From: Branchipolynoe longqiensis
Lineage: Eukaryota > Annelida > Polychaeta > Phyllodocida > Polynoidae
Assembly (NCBI GenBank): GCA_030323885.1
Contig: CM059186.1
Span: 21,774,849-21,838,848 of the forward strand
DNA length: 64,000 nucleotides
Direction of reading: 5' to 3'
Notes under the pieces: generated by a model
Told to the model about the DNA's origin: nothing
Databases searched by the model: none
The model's input: only the letters and a program-made list of their open reading frames with translations
Made by a program: the position numbers and the translations under genes
In this document: positions 52,288 to 61,600 of the stretch, piece by piece
Layout: every line of letters begins with the position of its first letter
How positions within the stretch are numbered: position 1 is the stretch's first letter

Positions 52288-52600
52288 GATTGGTTGGTTG
52301 CTGGTTGTTGGAGTTTTACGTCCTTGCAACATCTAAGGTCATATCAAGTCAAACCAATGACTTAAAAATTGATACTTGCCGCTTCCTAGCCAGGTGCTCG
52401 GCATTATTAGAATAGGGCAATGTCTGGTTGGCTCAGTGTCAGGATAATGCGACTGCGTTGGATATTGGGTCATGGTGCTTGTGGCCTGGTCTCCCAGTGG
52501 GGCATCACTATAAAGTTGCCATGAGTGTGCACAGTCACAAGTCGGGACATGTCCTGATATGACCTTAGATGTTGCTAGGATGTAAAATAACAAAGAAACA
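52288..52600 (+). repeat. SINE-3 pieces
   Basis: Inverted tail (52308-52346), then plus-order body and tail from CCAATGACTTAAAAATTGAT to GATATGACCTTAGATGTTGC (52350-52590). Confidence 0.7.
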
Positions 52601-52611
52601 AAGGTCATATC

Positions 52612-52800
52612 TTGCCCCCACCTCTGCCAATTTGGATTTCCACCGCTGTGTATAACTTACAGCGTCATCAAAGGCCAGTTGCTCTCATACCCCCTTGGGT
52701 CGGTAAAATTGTAGGCTCGGGCTTTCTATCGACAAACTGTCTACTGGTGAAAACAAGTCTATTCAGACTTATCTAGTATAAATCTTCAAGAACAAAATAT
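52612..52800 (+). repeat. SINE-2, 5'-truncated
   Basis: Starts at CACCTCTGCCAATTTGGATT, contains CATCAAAGGCCAGTTGC, and lacks the tRNA-like head. Confidence 0.8.
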
Positions 52801-53340
52801 CATGACAAGTACTGACTTGTGACAGTGCACACTCAAGGCCACTTTATATATAGTGCTGCCCCACTGGGAGACCAGACTGCCAGCACCATGACCCGATATC
52901 CCACTCAGTCACATTATCCTGACACTAAGCCAACCAGTCCAACCTTGCCCTATCCTAATAATGCCAAACACCTGGCTAGGAGGCGACATGTATACATTTT
53001 GAAAAGTCATTGCTTTGACTCGACCAGGGTTCAGACTCATCGGTTTGAATCCCACGATCTGCCAAAATGGGAGACGGATGCTCAACTCATTCGGCCATCC
53101 CGACTGGAGACATTATTTGTGAATGTGGTTGGTTGTTGGATTTTTACGTCCTGGCAACATCTAAGGTCATATCAACCTGAAGTCACCTGAGTAGTTCAGT
53201 ACTAGTACACATGCCCGTACTCTCCAGGTGTGGGGGAAAAGGAGTGGAGAAGTTACCTTCCCCCACCCAAACCACGCTCCGGGATCCTGATATGCCCTTA
53301 GATGTTGCCAGGATGTAAACCTCCAAAAACCAACGCTCCA
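52801..53340. repeat. SINE-3 copies
   Basis: Minus copy 52810-53105 with head (CATTCGGCCATCCCGAC), an additional inverted tail 53128-53175, and a plus tail 53286-53330. Confidence 0.7.
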
Positions 53341-53499
53341 GGACCAGCGCATTGTAATGTCGGCTCAGCGGACAAATAACTCAAACACCCTCGTCAATAT
53401 GGGCACCCCTCCCAGCAAGCCAAGTCAAGAAGGGCGGGGGGAGGGGGGGGGGAAGAGGGTAGCGGGAGGGGGGGTGGAGGCTAGGAGGAGGGGAGGGGG

Positions 53500-53712
53500 G
53501 CTCAGTGGATAAACCCTCACAACAAACATGGCGACAAGGGCCTAAGCAGGCCCTATTGGCTTACAAAATAGACGAGGCTCGCCGGTGCGCGGACGCGCGG
53601 ATTACGAGGGTGCAAAATATAATTACTCCGACAAAGGGCTCGGCCGGCGGTGGGTGGCCGGGCGGGACGGGCAGGGAGAGCCTCGCTTTGAGATGTGGAA
53701 TTGGATCATTGC
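53500..53712 (+). other. GC/CpG-rich segment, possible first exon
   Basis: Unlike all surrounding DNA this 210-bp stretch is GC- and CpG-rich and non-repetitive (CGGTGCGCGGACGCGCGG, GGGCTCGGCCGGCGGTGGG). It ends ATGTGGAATTGGATCATTGC followed by a consensus donor G|GTGAGC at 53713. The potential start is MWNWIIA. Read through the donor, the frame continues hydrophobic (VSLHRLVYVVTAIWVLLV), so an unspliced signal-anchor reading is also possible. No gene identity is assigned. Confidence 0.3.
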
Positions 53713-53814
53713 GGTGAGCCTACACCGGCTTGTTTATGTAGTCACAGCGATATGGGTGTTGTTAGTAACACCGAAACTTGCACTCTCATTTAGTTTTACT
53801 AATAATTTTACACA

Positions 53815-53910
53815 TAGATATATATATATATTATATATATATATATATAATATATATATATATGTGTGTACAATTATTAGTAAAACCATATATATATATA
53901 TATTGAAAAA
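53815..53910. repeat. TA microsatellite pair
   Basis: Two TA runs (53817-53865, 53888-53903). The sequence beside them is an inverted pair (TTTTACTAATAATTTTACAC / GTACAATTATTAGTAAAAC), forming a hairpin. Confidence 0.8.
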
Positions 53911-53914
53911 CCTC

Positions 53915-54140
53915 CGGTGCCACTGACACTGGTCTATATCCAGTGGAGGTGAGTTAGCCGCAGGTGGCACCACAGGTACAGTGTTGGGTCTGATGGAGTA
54001 TAACAATAATAATTCCCTTATGTATCTTTATACTCGCATCACATATATGTGTGAAAATATATTTGGAAATAGATATTATATGTTTATATAAACTTATATA
54101 TACATAATTTATTATGCATACCTATGTGTATATATTTAGT
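53915..54140 (-). mobile_element. TIR-L relative
   Basis: GTGCCACTGACACTGGTC, CCAGTGGAGGTGAGTTAGCC, CAGGTGGCACCACAGG and TTTATACTCGCATCACATA; compare 20760-20950. Followed by AT-rich DNA. Confidence 0.55.
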
Positions 54141-54144
54141 CATC

Positions 54145-54310
54145 TACATTGACCTATCAGGCAAGGAGCCGCATAGACAGATAGGTGTGGGTAGGCTGGT
54201 GACATCATGGATTCTAGCTGGTGTAATGGTTAGCACAGTGGCGCGGAATGCAAGAGATGTTGGTTCGATTCCTGCAATATTTCGCATTTTCATCACCCCC
54301 ATGACATATA
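54145..54310 (+). repeat. SINE-4 copy
   Basis: GCTGGTGTAATGGTTAGCAC (box A region) and GTTGGTTCGATTCCTGC (box B region); ends CATCACCCCCATGAC beside a TA run. Confidence 0.8.
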
Positions 54311-54320
54311 TATATATATA

Positions 54321-54576
54321 TGAGACTGTCTCAAAAGGTGCTAAGCAATATGGTACAAAACTTTGTTCATAGTAACGATCAACACACTATCTACTTATGC
54401 ATTTGCTCCGGATAAACTGATTTGTTTTGTACATGGTGTTTCATAATCCCAATAGAATACATATTGATTTGAAGCAAATGTCCTTGTGTTTTCAGTGTAA
54501 CCGTTTCTGTGCTGTTTTGTGTCAATCGTTACAATGGACAAAAAAACAAAGAGTTAGCACCTTTGGAGACAGGCTC
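54321..54576. mobile_element. TIR-2 MITE copy 2
   Basis: TGAGACTGTCTCAAAAGGTG and CACCTTTGGAGACAGGCTCA. It sits exactly within a TA repeat on both sides. Highly similar to 6200-6456. Confidence 0.85.
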
Positions 54577-55155
54577 ATATATAAATATATATATAAATAT
54601 ATATATATGCATATATATACATTATACCTCACCATGAGTATGTATTGTCACAAGGCGGTACCCATCCTGATATGACATTAGATGTTGCCAGGACATACAA
54701 CTCCAACAACAAACCAACTCCTAACTTTAAAAAACGTTATTTGATTTGACAAAAGACCCAACAACCTGTCTAATGTGATATACATGGTATCAGACAAGAC
54801 CAGACCTAGTCACACATATATTATGCGTGACGCCAGCCTTTTGTTAAAATACAATGATTTATATCTTCCACTGATCAATATGGCTACGGTTCGAAGGTTA
54901 AAGGCATTTAATAAAGGCGGTTTAAAAAGATAATTTATGATATTATATTTATCCATTCAACATGGTATGGTGGATTTGGTCGCGATCACCATAGGGGGTA
55001 GGTAGTGTTCCAGCCTGCACACCCAGTGTAGCGAACGCGTTAACCCCAAGTTACTCCCACAGCACTGTCCATGTGACAGGGCTACTAGATAACCAAATAG
55101 AAAAAGTGTCAGGAGGCTGTGTTATGGAAATAACCACATGAATGTGCAAAAAAGG
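54577..55155. other. AT run, SINE-3 tail, otherwise no gene
   Basis: TA runs to 54625; a SINE-3 3' part 54628-54715 (TGATATGACATTAGATGTTG); 54720-55155 unrecognised. Confidence 0.5.
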
Positions 55156-55156
55156 A

Positions 55157-55384
55157 AAGTTTGTTTTATTTAACGACGCCTCTAGAGCACATTGATTTTC
55201 ATCATCGGCTATTGGACATCAAACATATGGTCATTCTGACATATTTCTTTGGAGGAAACCTGCTGCCACCATATAGGCTATTTTTTCCGATAAGCAGCAA
55301 GTGGTCTTTTATATACACTTTCCCATAGACAGGACAGCACATGCCACAGCCTTTGATGAACCAGTTGTGGACTACTGGTTACAT
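55157..55384 (-). repeat. SINE-1, head-truncated
   Basis: TTTATTTAACGACGCCTCTA to GATGAACCAGTTGTGGAC. Confidence 0.85.
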
Positions 55385-56054
55385 GAATGTGCAATCTAAT
55401 ATGCTAAATATATTGTTCAAACACTTATTTATCACATCCTGCTGCTTTTGGAGTGAAGAACCAGTGACATTATGTAGATTAATCTCTCAGTCAAATCGAA
55501 AGGATTTACAGGCTGCCATTTTTGTTTCATTTTTGCATTCTCTCCCATTTCACCAATTCTATGCCCAGATAGATAAACATCGCAACCAGAAGCTGCACAT
55601 TTTGTTTATACCAAAACAGTTTTTGCTCCGATTTAAGGCCGGCACACACCTCCCGTATAAAACGTAAAACTGCCCTTTTCACGACTAAAGTTTGAGTTTT
55701 AGTCGGTTTCAGTCTTTAGGTGTGTGACCCCCTAACATGCTTGAGCCTTGTGATTCGCATATAAAACTCAGTTTTAGGTCTTATACGGGAGGTGTGTATG
55801 GGATTCGAAAAATGAATCGGGCAGTTTTTAGTCGGGAAACGGGACGGGTCGGGTTGAAACGGGAGGGGGGGGTCACACACCTAAAGACTGAAACTGACTA
55901 AAACTTAGTCGGGAAACGGGACGGGTCGGGTTGTGACGGGTCGCGTCGGGCAGTGCAGTTTTAGCCCGTGAATCGTATACGGGAGGTGTGTACCAGGCTT
56001 TAGACATAGTTGTCATTCACCCCTGCCAAGGATAGGTGTGAATCTTTTATCTAG
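55385..56054. mobile_element. TIR-14 copy interrupted by TIR-7
   Basis: 55500-55635 (TTTTTGCATTCTCTCCCATT, TTCACCAA/TTCTATGCC) and 56001-56054 (GTGAATCTTTTATCTAG) match the right half and right end of TIR-14 at 56428-56835. Between them sits a TIR-7 MITE. The left end is not defined. Confidence 0.65.
55636..56000. mobile_element. TIR-7 Harbinger-like MITE copy 2
   Basis: Ends AGGCCGGCACACACCTCCCG and GGGAGGTGTGTACCAGGCT, flanked by TTA on both sides, a TWA-type target duplication. The interior contains inverted TTTTAGTC / GACTAAAA words and GGGACGGGTCGGGTTG twice. Inserted in TIR-14, so younger than it. Confidence 0.8.
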
Positions 56055-56230
56055 TTAACCCCATAGTGTGAGGTTTCAATCTTAGAGATCCTTGAAATAC
56101 AAATGGACCCCCCCCCCCTCAATCGGTTTCATTTTGATCAAAGTTCATACACCTCAGGCCACAAGCCATATATCAGTTATTAACTGCTGAGTACATACAG
56201 GATATGCTTGAACAGTTAATGCAGCAAAAT
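56055..56230. other. no gene seen
   Basis: C-run 56107-56118. Nothing recognised. Confidence 0.5.
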
Positions 56231-56975
56231 CAGGCGCGGTGACCGAATCGGTAGAGCACGGGCCTCGTGTGTGGAAGGTCGGGAGTTCGGTTCCCGGTCG
56301 AGTCAAACCAATGATTGATACTTGTCTCTTCCTAGCCTGGCCTTCGGCATTACTATGATAGGGTTAGAACTGGTTAGCTCAGTGTCAGGATAATGTGCCT
56401 GAGTGGGATATCGGGTCATGGCACCGGCTAGATACAAGATTCACCCCGTACTGCTGCAGTAGGGGTGCAAACCAACCCTATGTAAAAGCTGTCGAAAATG
56501 CAGGTCAAAGAATTGAGAGCCTAATTTCACAATCTAAGAAGCAACATTTATTCTTTACATATATCTTATTGATAGCCGCTACCTTTGAGTTGAAAAATAT
56601 AATATAATATCTAGTTTAATAAGATTTAAAAGTGAAATCGACGGAGTTCTGCTGCCGCCATCTTGTCTTTTTGCATTCTCTCCCATTTCACCAAATCTGT
56701 GCCGATATAAGTAGCCATTTGATACTGGAGCCACAGTTTCTTGTTCATGTTCCATACTAATCCTATTTTCGCCAGTATTTAGACTACGTTGTCCTTCACC
56801 TGTGTACTACAAGTACCGGGTGAATCTTTTATCTAGGCACCGGCAGCCTGATTTCCGAGTGGGGCAGCACTATACAGTCATCATCCATGAGTGTGCACTG
56901 TCACAAGTCAGTACCTGTCCTGATATGACCTTAGATGTTTCCAGGACGTAAAACTCCCAACAAACAACAAACCAA
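56231..56975 (+). repeat. SINE-3 interrupted by TIR-14
   Basis: Head 56233-56305 (GCGGTGACCGAATCGGTAGA; GGGAGTTCGGTTCCCGG), body to 56427. It resumes at 56844 (CAGCCTGATTTCCGAGTGGG) and ends with the tail GATATGACCTTAGATGTTTC. Confidence 0.85.
56428..56835. mobile_element. TIR-14 element with 8-bp target duplication
   Basis: Left CTAGATACAAGATTCACCCC, right GGGTGAATCTTTTATCTA: inverted ends. The target GGCACCGG is duplicated at 56420-56427 and 56836-56843, and the host SINE-3 is intact on either side. 408 bp, no transposase. An 8-bp duplication fits hAT-like (or P-like) transposition. Confidence 0.85.
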
Positions 56976-57225
56976 TTCATGCAGCAAGAGGTGGTAAGTA
57001 TTAAAGGTTACCCATGCTCCGCCTTCTCCACGCCTCACTGGCCACATGAGGGCCACTTCTCTACATCCCACTGGGCACAGGAGGACTTCACTGCTCCTAC
57101 ACCGAGTACCGCTAGCATTGCGCATGTCACAAAAAAGAAGACTATATTTACGCAATTCAGGCCTGTGTATGGCGCTTAAAGTAATTCAAGTATTGCGAGG
57201 GTCGCTGGTCCCTGAGGAAAAATAT
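56976..57225. other. no gene seen
   Basis: Unique-looking, moderately GC-rich (57010-57125). No domain recognised. Confidence 0.45.
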
Positions 57226-57548
57226 TTGTGTTATTTAACGACACCTCTAGAGTGCATTGATTTTTATCATCGCCTATTTGGACGTCAAACATATGGTCAT
57301 TCTGACATATTTCTTTGGAAGAAACCGGCTTTCGCCATATAGGCTACTCTTTCCGATAAGCAGTAAGGGGTCTTCTATATGCACTTTCTCACAGACAGGA
57401 CAGCACATACCACAACCTTTCATGGACCACTGGTTGGAACAGAAAATATCCCAAACTGCAAATGTGTCCACTGAGCAGGATTCGATCGGATGACCCAAAC
57501 CTTCACAGGTGGACATGCTACCGCATGAGCTAAGTCCCGCTCCCACTG
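57226..57548 (-). repeat. SINE-1, full-length
   Basis: TTATTTAACGACACCTCTAG through GACAGGACAGCACATACC to the head 57475-57545 (GGATTCGATCGGATGACCC; GAGCTAAGTCCCGCTCCC). Confidence 0.9.
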
Positions 57549-57814
57549 CGTCAAACATATGGTCATTCTGACATATTTCTTTGGAAGAAACCGGCTTTTG
57601 CCATATAGGCTACACTTTCCGATAAGCATTAAGGGGTCTTCTATATGCACTTTCTCACAGACAGGACAGCACATACCACAACCTTTCATGGACCACTGGT
57701 TGGAACAGAAAATATCCCAAACTGCAAATGTGTCCACTGAGCAGGATTCGATCGGATGACCCAAACCTTCACAGGTGGACATGCTACCGCATGAGCTAAG
57801 TCCCGCTCCCACTG
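57549..57814 (-). repeat. 266-bp tandem duplicate of the preceding SINE-1
   Basis: Repeats 57283-57548 almost exactly, starting inside the element (CGTCAAACATATGGTC), so it is a local duplication and not a second insertion. Confidence 0.9.
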
Positions 57815-58225
57815 GCGGGATGGCCGAATGGGTTGAGCGTCCGTCTCCCGTTTTGGTAGATCGTGGGATTCGAACCCATGGGGTTCGAACCCTGGTCGGG
57901 TCAAACGAATGACTTAAAAATTGATACTTGTCGCTTCTTAGCCAGCCCGTCCTAATGTGACCTTAGATGTTGCCAGGACGTAAAACTCCAACAACTAACT
58001 AACTAATCCTAGCCAAGCGCTCAGCATTATTAGGATAGGGCAAGAACTGGCTTGGCTCAGTCCAAGGATAATGTGACTGAGTGGTATATCAGGTAATGGT
58101 GCTGGTAGGCTGGTCTCTCAGTGGGGCAGTACTATAAAATCGTCATGACTGTGCACTGTCACAAGTCGGTACCCATCCTGATATGACTGTAGATGTTGCC
58201 AGGACGTAAAACTCCAACAACCCAC
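57815..58225 (+). repeat. SINE-3, two consecutive copies
   Basis: Head 57818-57895 (GATGGCCGAATGGGTTGAGC, twin box B-like TTCGAACCC). A short body runs directly into a tail (57950-57995). A second body and tail follow (58010-58222) without a head. Confidence 0.8.
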
Positions 58226-58608
58226 CATCTACAAGGAATACGCATGTTGCTGCTAGGATTCAATCCAATTGCTTAACCCTTAGCATAACCCGGACCATAA
58301 GGCCAAATAGAAAGAAATTGGTGATCGTCCCCGCCCATGGCTGAAAATTCGCCCGCCCCTGATTTGAAAGTTTGTTGTTCGTTGTTTTCTTAGCTGTTAA
58401 CACTGCATAGGGCTAGCAGCAATTCAACGTTTGTAAGCACACAATGGAAACTTCTAGAACTGTATGATATAATACATTTGGAAATGAGAAGACAGCATTA
58501 ATTGTTTGATTGAAAACATTGTGATGTGTACATGAATGACATGTAATCCTTTTATTAGTCTGGAGTAGTTCTTTTTTGTATGTGTGCACTTTTAGCTGAC
58601 ATACTCAA
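58226..58608. other. no gene seen
   Basis: AT-rich spacer before the minisatellite. Nothing recognised. Confidence 0.5.
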
Positions 58609-61600
58609 GTTTTGTACCTGGCAAGTAGCGCACATTTATATTTTATATATCAGTTCCCAACATGTCCAAGTTTGTACCTGACAGTACTATATATGTATAC
58701 GTATCAGTTCCCAACATGTCCAAGTTTGTACATGGCAAGTCCTATATATGTATATATATCAGTTCCCAACATGTCCAAGTTTGTACCTGACAGTACTATA
58801 TATGTATACGTATCAGGTCCCAACATGTCCAAGTTTGTACATGGCAAGTCCTATATATGTATATGTATCAGTTCCCAACATGTCCAAGTTTGTACCTGAG
58901 AGTACTATATATGTATATATATCAGTTCCCAACATGTCCAAGTTTGTACATGGCAAGTCCTATATATGTATATGTATCAGTTCCCATAACATGTCCAAGT
59001 TTTGTACTGAACAGTACTATATATGTATACGTATCAGTCCAACCATGTTCATGTTTATAAACAGGGACAGTTACTATATAGGTATACGTATTACAGTTCC
59101 CAACATGTTCAAAGTTTATACCTGACAGTTACTATATATGTATACGTATAAGGTCCCAACCATGGTCCAAGTTTGTACATGCAAAGTACTATTATGTATA
59201 CGTATTCAGGTCCCAACATGTCCAAGTTTGTACATGCATAGTACTATTATATGTATATGTATCAGTCTTCCCACCCTGTCCAGTTTTGTACCTGGACAGT
59301 ACTATATATGTACACGTATCAGTTCCCAACATGTCCAAGTTTATACCTGACAGTACTATATTTGTATACGTATCAGTTCCCAACCATGTTTCATGTTATA
59401 CTGACAGTAATATATGTGTATATGTATCAGGTCCCAAAGTGTTTCATGTTTATACTGACAGTACTATATATTTATGTATCAGTTCCCAACATGTCCAAGT
59501 TTGTACTGAAGTACTATATATTTATATGTATCAGTTCCACTTGTCCAAGTTTGTACATGGCAAGTCGTTATATATGTATATATATCAGTTCCCTAACACT
59601 GACCAAGTTTATACCTGACAGTACTAGATATGTATAGTATCAGTACCCAACTTGTTCAAAGTTTTACCTGACAGTAAGATATGTGTATATGGTATCAGTC
59701 CCAAAATGTTCAAGTTTATTCCTGACAGTACTATATGTATATGTTTCGTTCCCAACATGTCCAAGTTTGTACCTGACTGTACTATTATGTATATGTATCA
59801 GTTCCCCACATGTCCCAAGTTTGAACATGGCAAGTCCTATTATATGTATATGTATCAGTTCCAACATGTCAAGTTAGTACATTGGCAAAGTCCTATATAT
59901 GAATATGTATCAGGTTCCCAAACTTGTCCAAGTGTGTACCTGACAGAACTATATATGTATATATATCGTTCCCAAATGTCCAAGTTGGTCATGGAAAAAG
60001 TTCCTATATATGTATATGTATCAGTCCCAAAAAGTCCAAGTTTGTACCTGACAGTACTAATATATGTATACGTTATCAGTTTCCCAACATGTCCAAGTTT
60101 GTACATGGGCAAGTCCTATATATGTATATGTATCAGTTCCCAACCTGTCCAGTTTGTACCTGCATTACTATATATGTATACGTATCAGTTCCCAACATGT
60201 CCAAGTTTTTACATGACAGTACTATATATGTGTAAAGTATCAGTTCCTCAACATGTCAAAGTTTATACTGACAGTACTATAATATGTATATACGTATAGT
60301 TCCCAACATGTCACAAGTTTGTACATGGCAAAAAAGTCCTATATATGTATATAGTATCAGTTCCTAACATGTCCAAGTTTGTACCTGACAGTTACTATAT
60401 ATGTACACGTATCAGTCCCAAAACATGTCCAAGTTTTATACCTGGACAGTATATATATGTATACGATATTCAGTTCCCAACATGTCCAAGTTTGTACTGG
60501 CAAGTCCTATATATGTATATGTATCAAGTTCCTAACATGTCCAAGTTTGTACCTGACTGTACTATATATGTATATGTATTTCAGTTCCCACATGTCCAAG
60601 TTTGTACATGGCAAGTCCTATATATGTATAAACATTCCTGTTTCCCAAACATGTCCAAGTTTGTACTGACAGTACTATATATGTATACAGTATCAGTTCC
60701 CAACATGTCCAAGTTTGTACATGCAAAAGTCCTATATATGATACTTATCAGCCGAACATGTCCAAGTTGTACCTGAGAGTACTAATATATGTATACGTAT
60801 CAGGTTCCCAACATGTCAAGTTTGTACATGGCAAGTACTATTATTGTATACGTATCTGGTCCCACATGTTCCAAGTACTATATATGTATCGGACATATCA
60901 GTTCCTCAACATGTCCAGTTTGTACATGGCAAGTACTATAATATGTATACGATATCAGTTCCCAAATGTCAATGTTTGTACATGGCAAGTACTTTATGTA
61001 TATTTCAGTTCCAAACATGTCCAAGTTGTACATGGCAAGTCTATATATGTATATGTATAGTTCCCAACAGTCCAGTTTGTACCTGACAGATATATTTGTA
61101 TAAGTATTCAGTTCCAACATGTCCAAGGTTTGTACCTGACTGTACTACTTTATGTATACGTATCAGTTCCCACATATCCAGGTTTGTACACATGGCAGTA
61201 CTATATATGTATATGTAAGCGTTCCCAAACATGTCCAAGTTTGTACATGGCAAGTCCTATATATGTATATGTATCAGTCCCACATGTCCAAGTTTGTACG
61301 GACAGTACTATCTATGTATACGTATCAGTTCCCAACATGTAAAGTTTTACCTGACATACTATATCATGTATACGTTCAGTTCCCAACATGTCAAGTTTGT
61401 ACCTGACATTACTATATATGTTTATGTATCATTCCCAACATGTCCCAAGTTTGATACATGGCACAATTACTATATATTATATGTATCAGTTCCCACAACA
61501 TGTCCAAGTTTGTACATGGCAGTACTATATATGTATATGTATCAGTTCCCAACATGTCCAAGTTTGTACATGGCAAGTCCTATATATGTATATGTATCAG

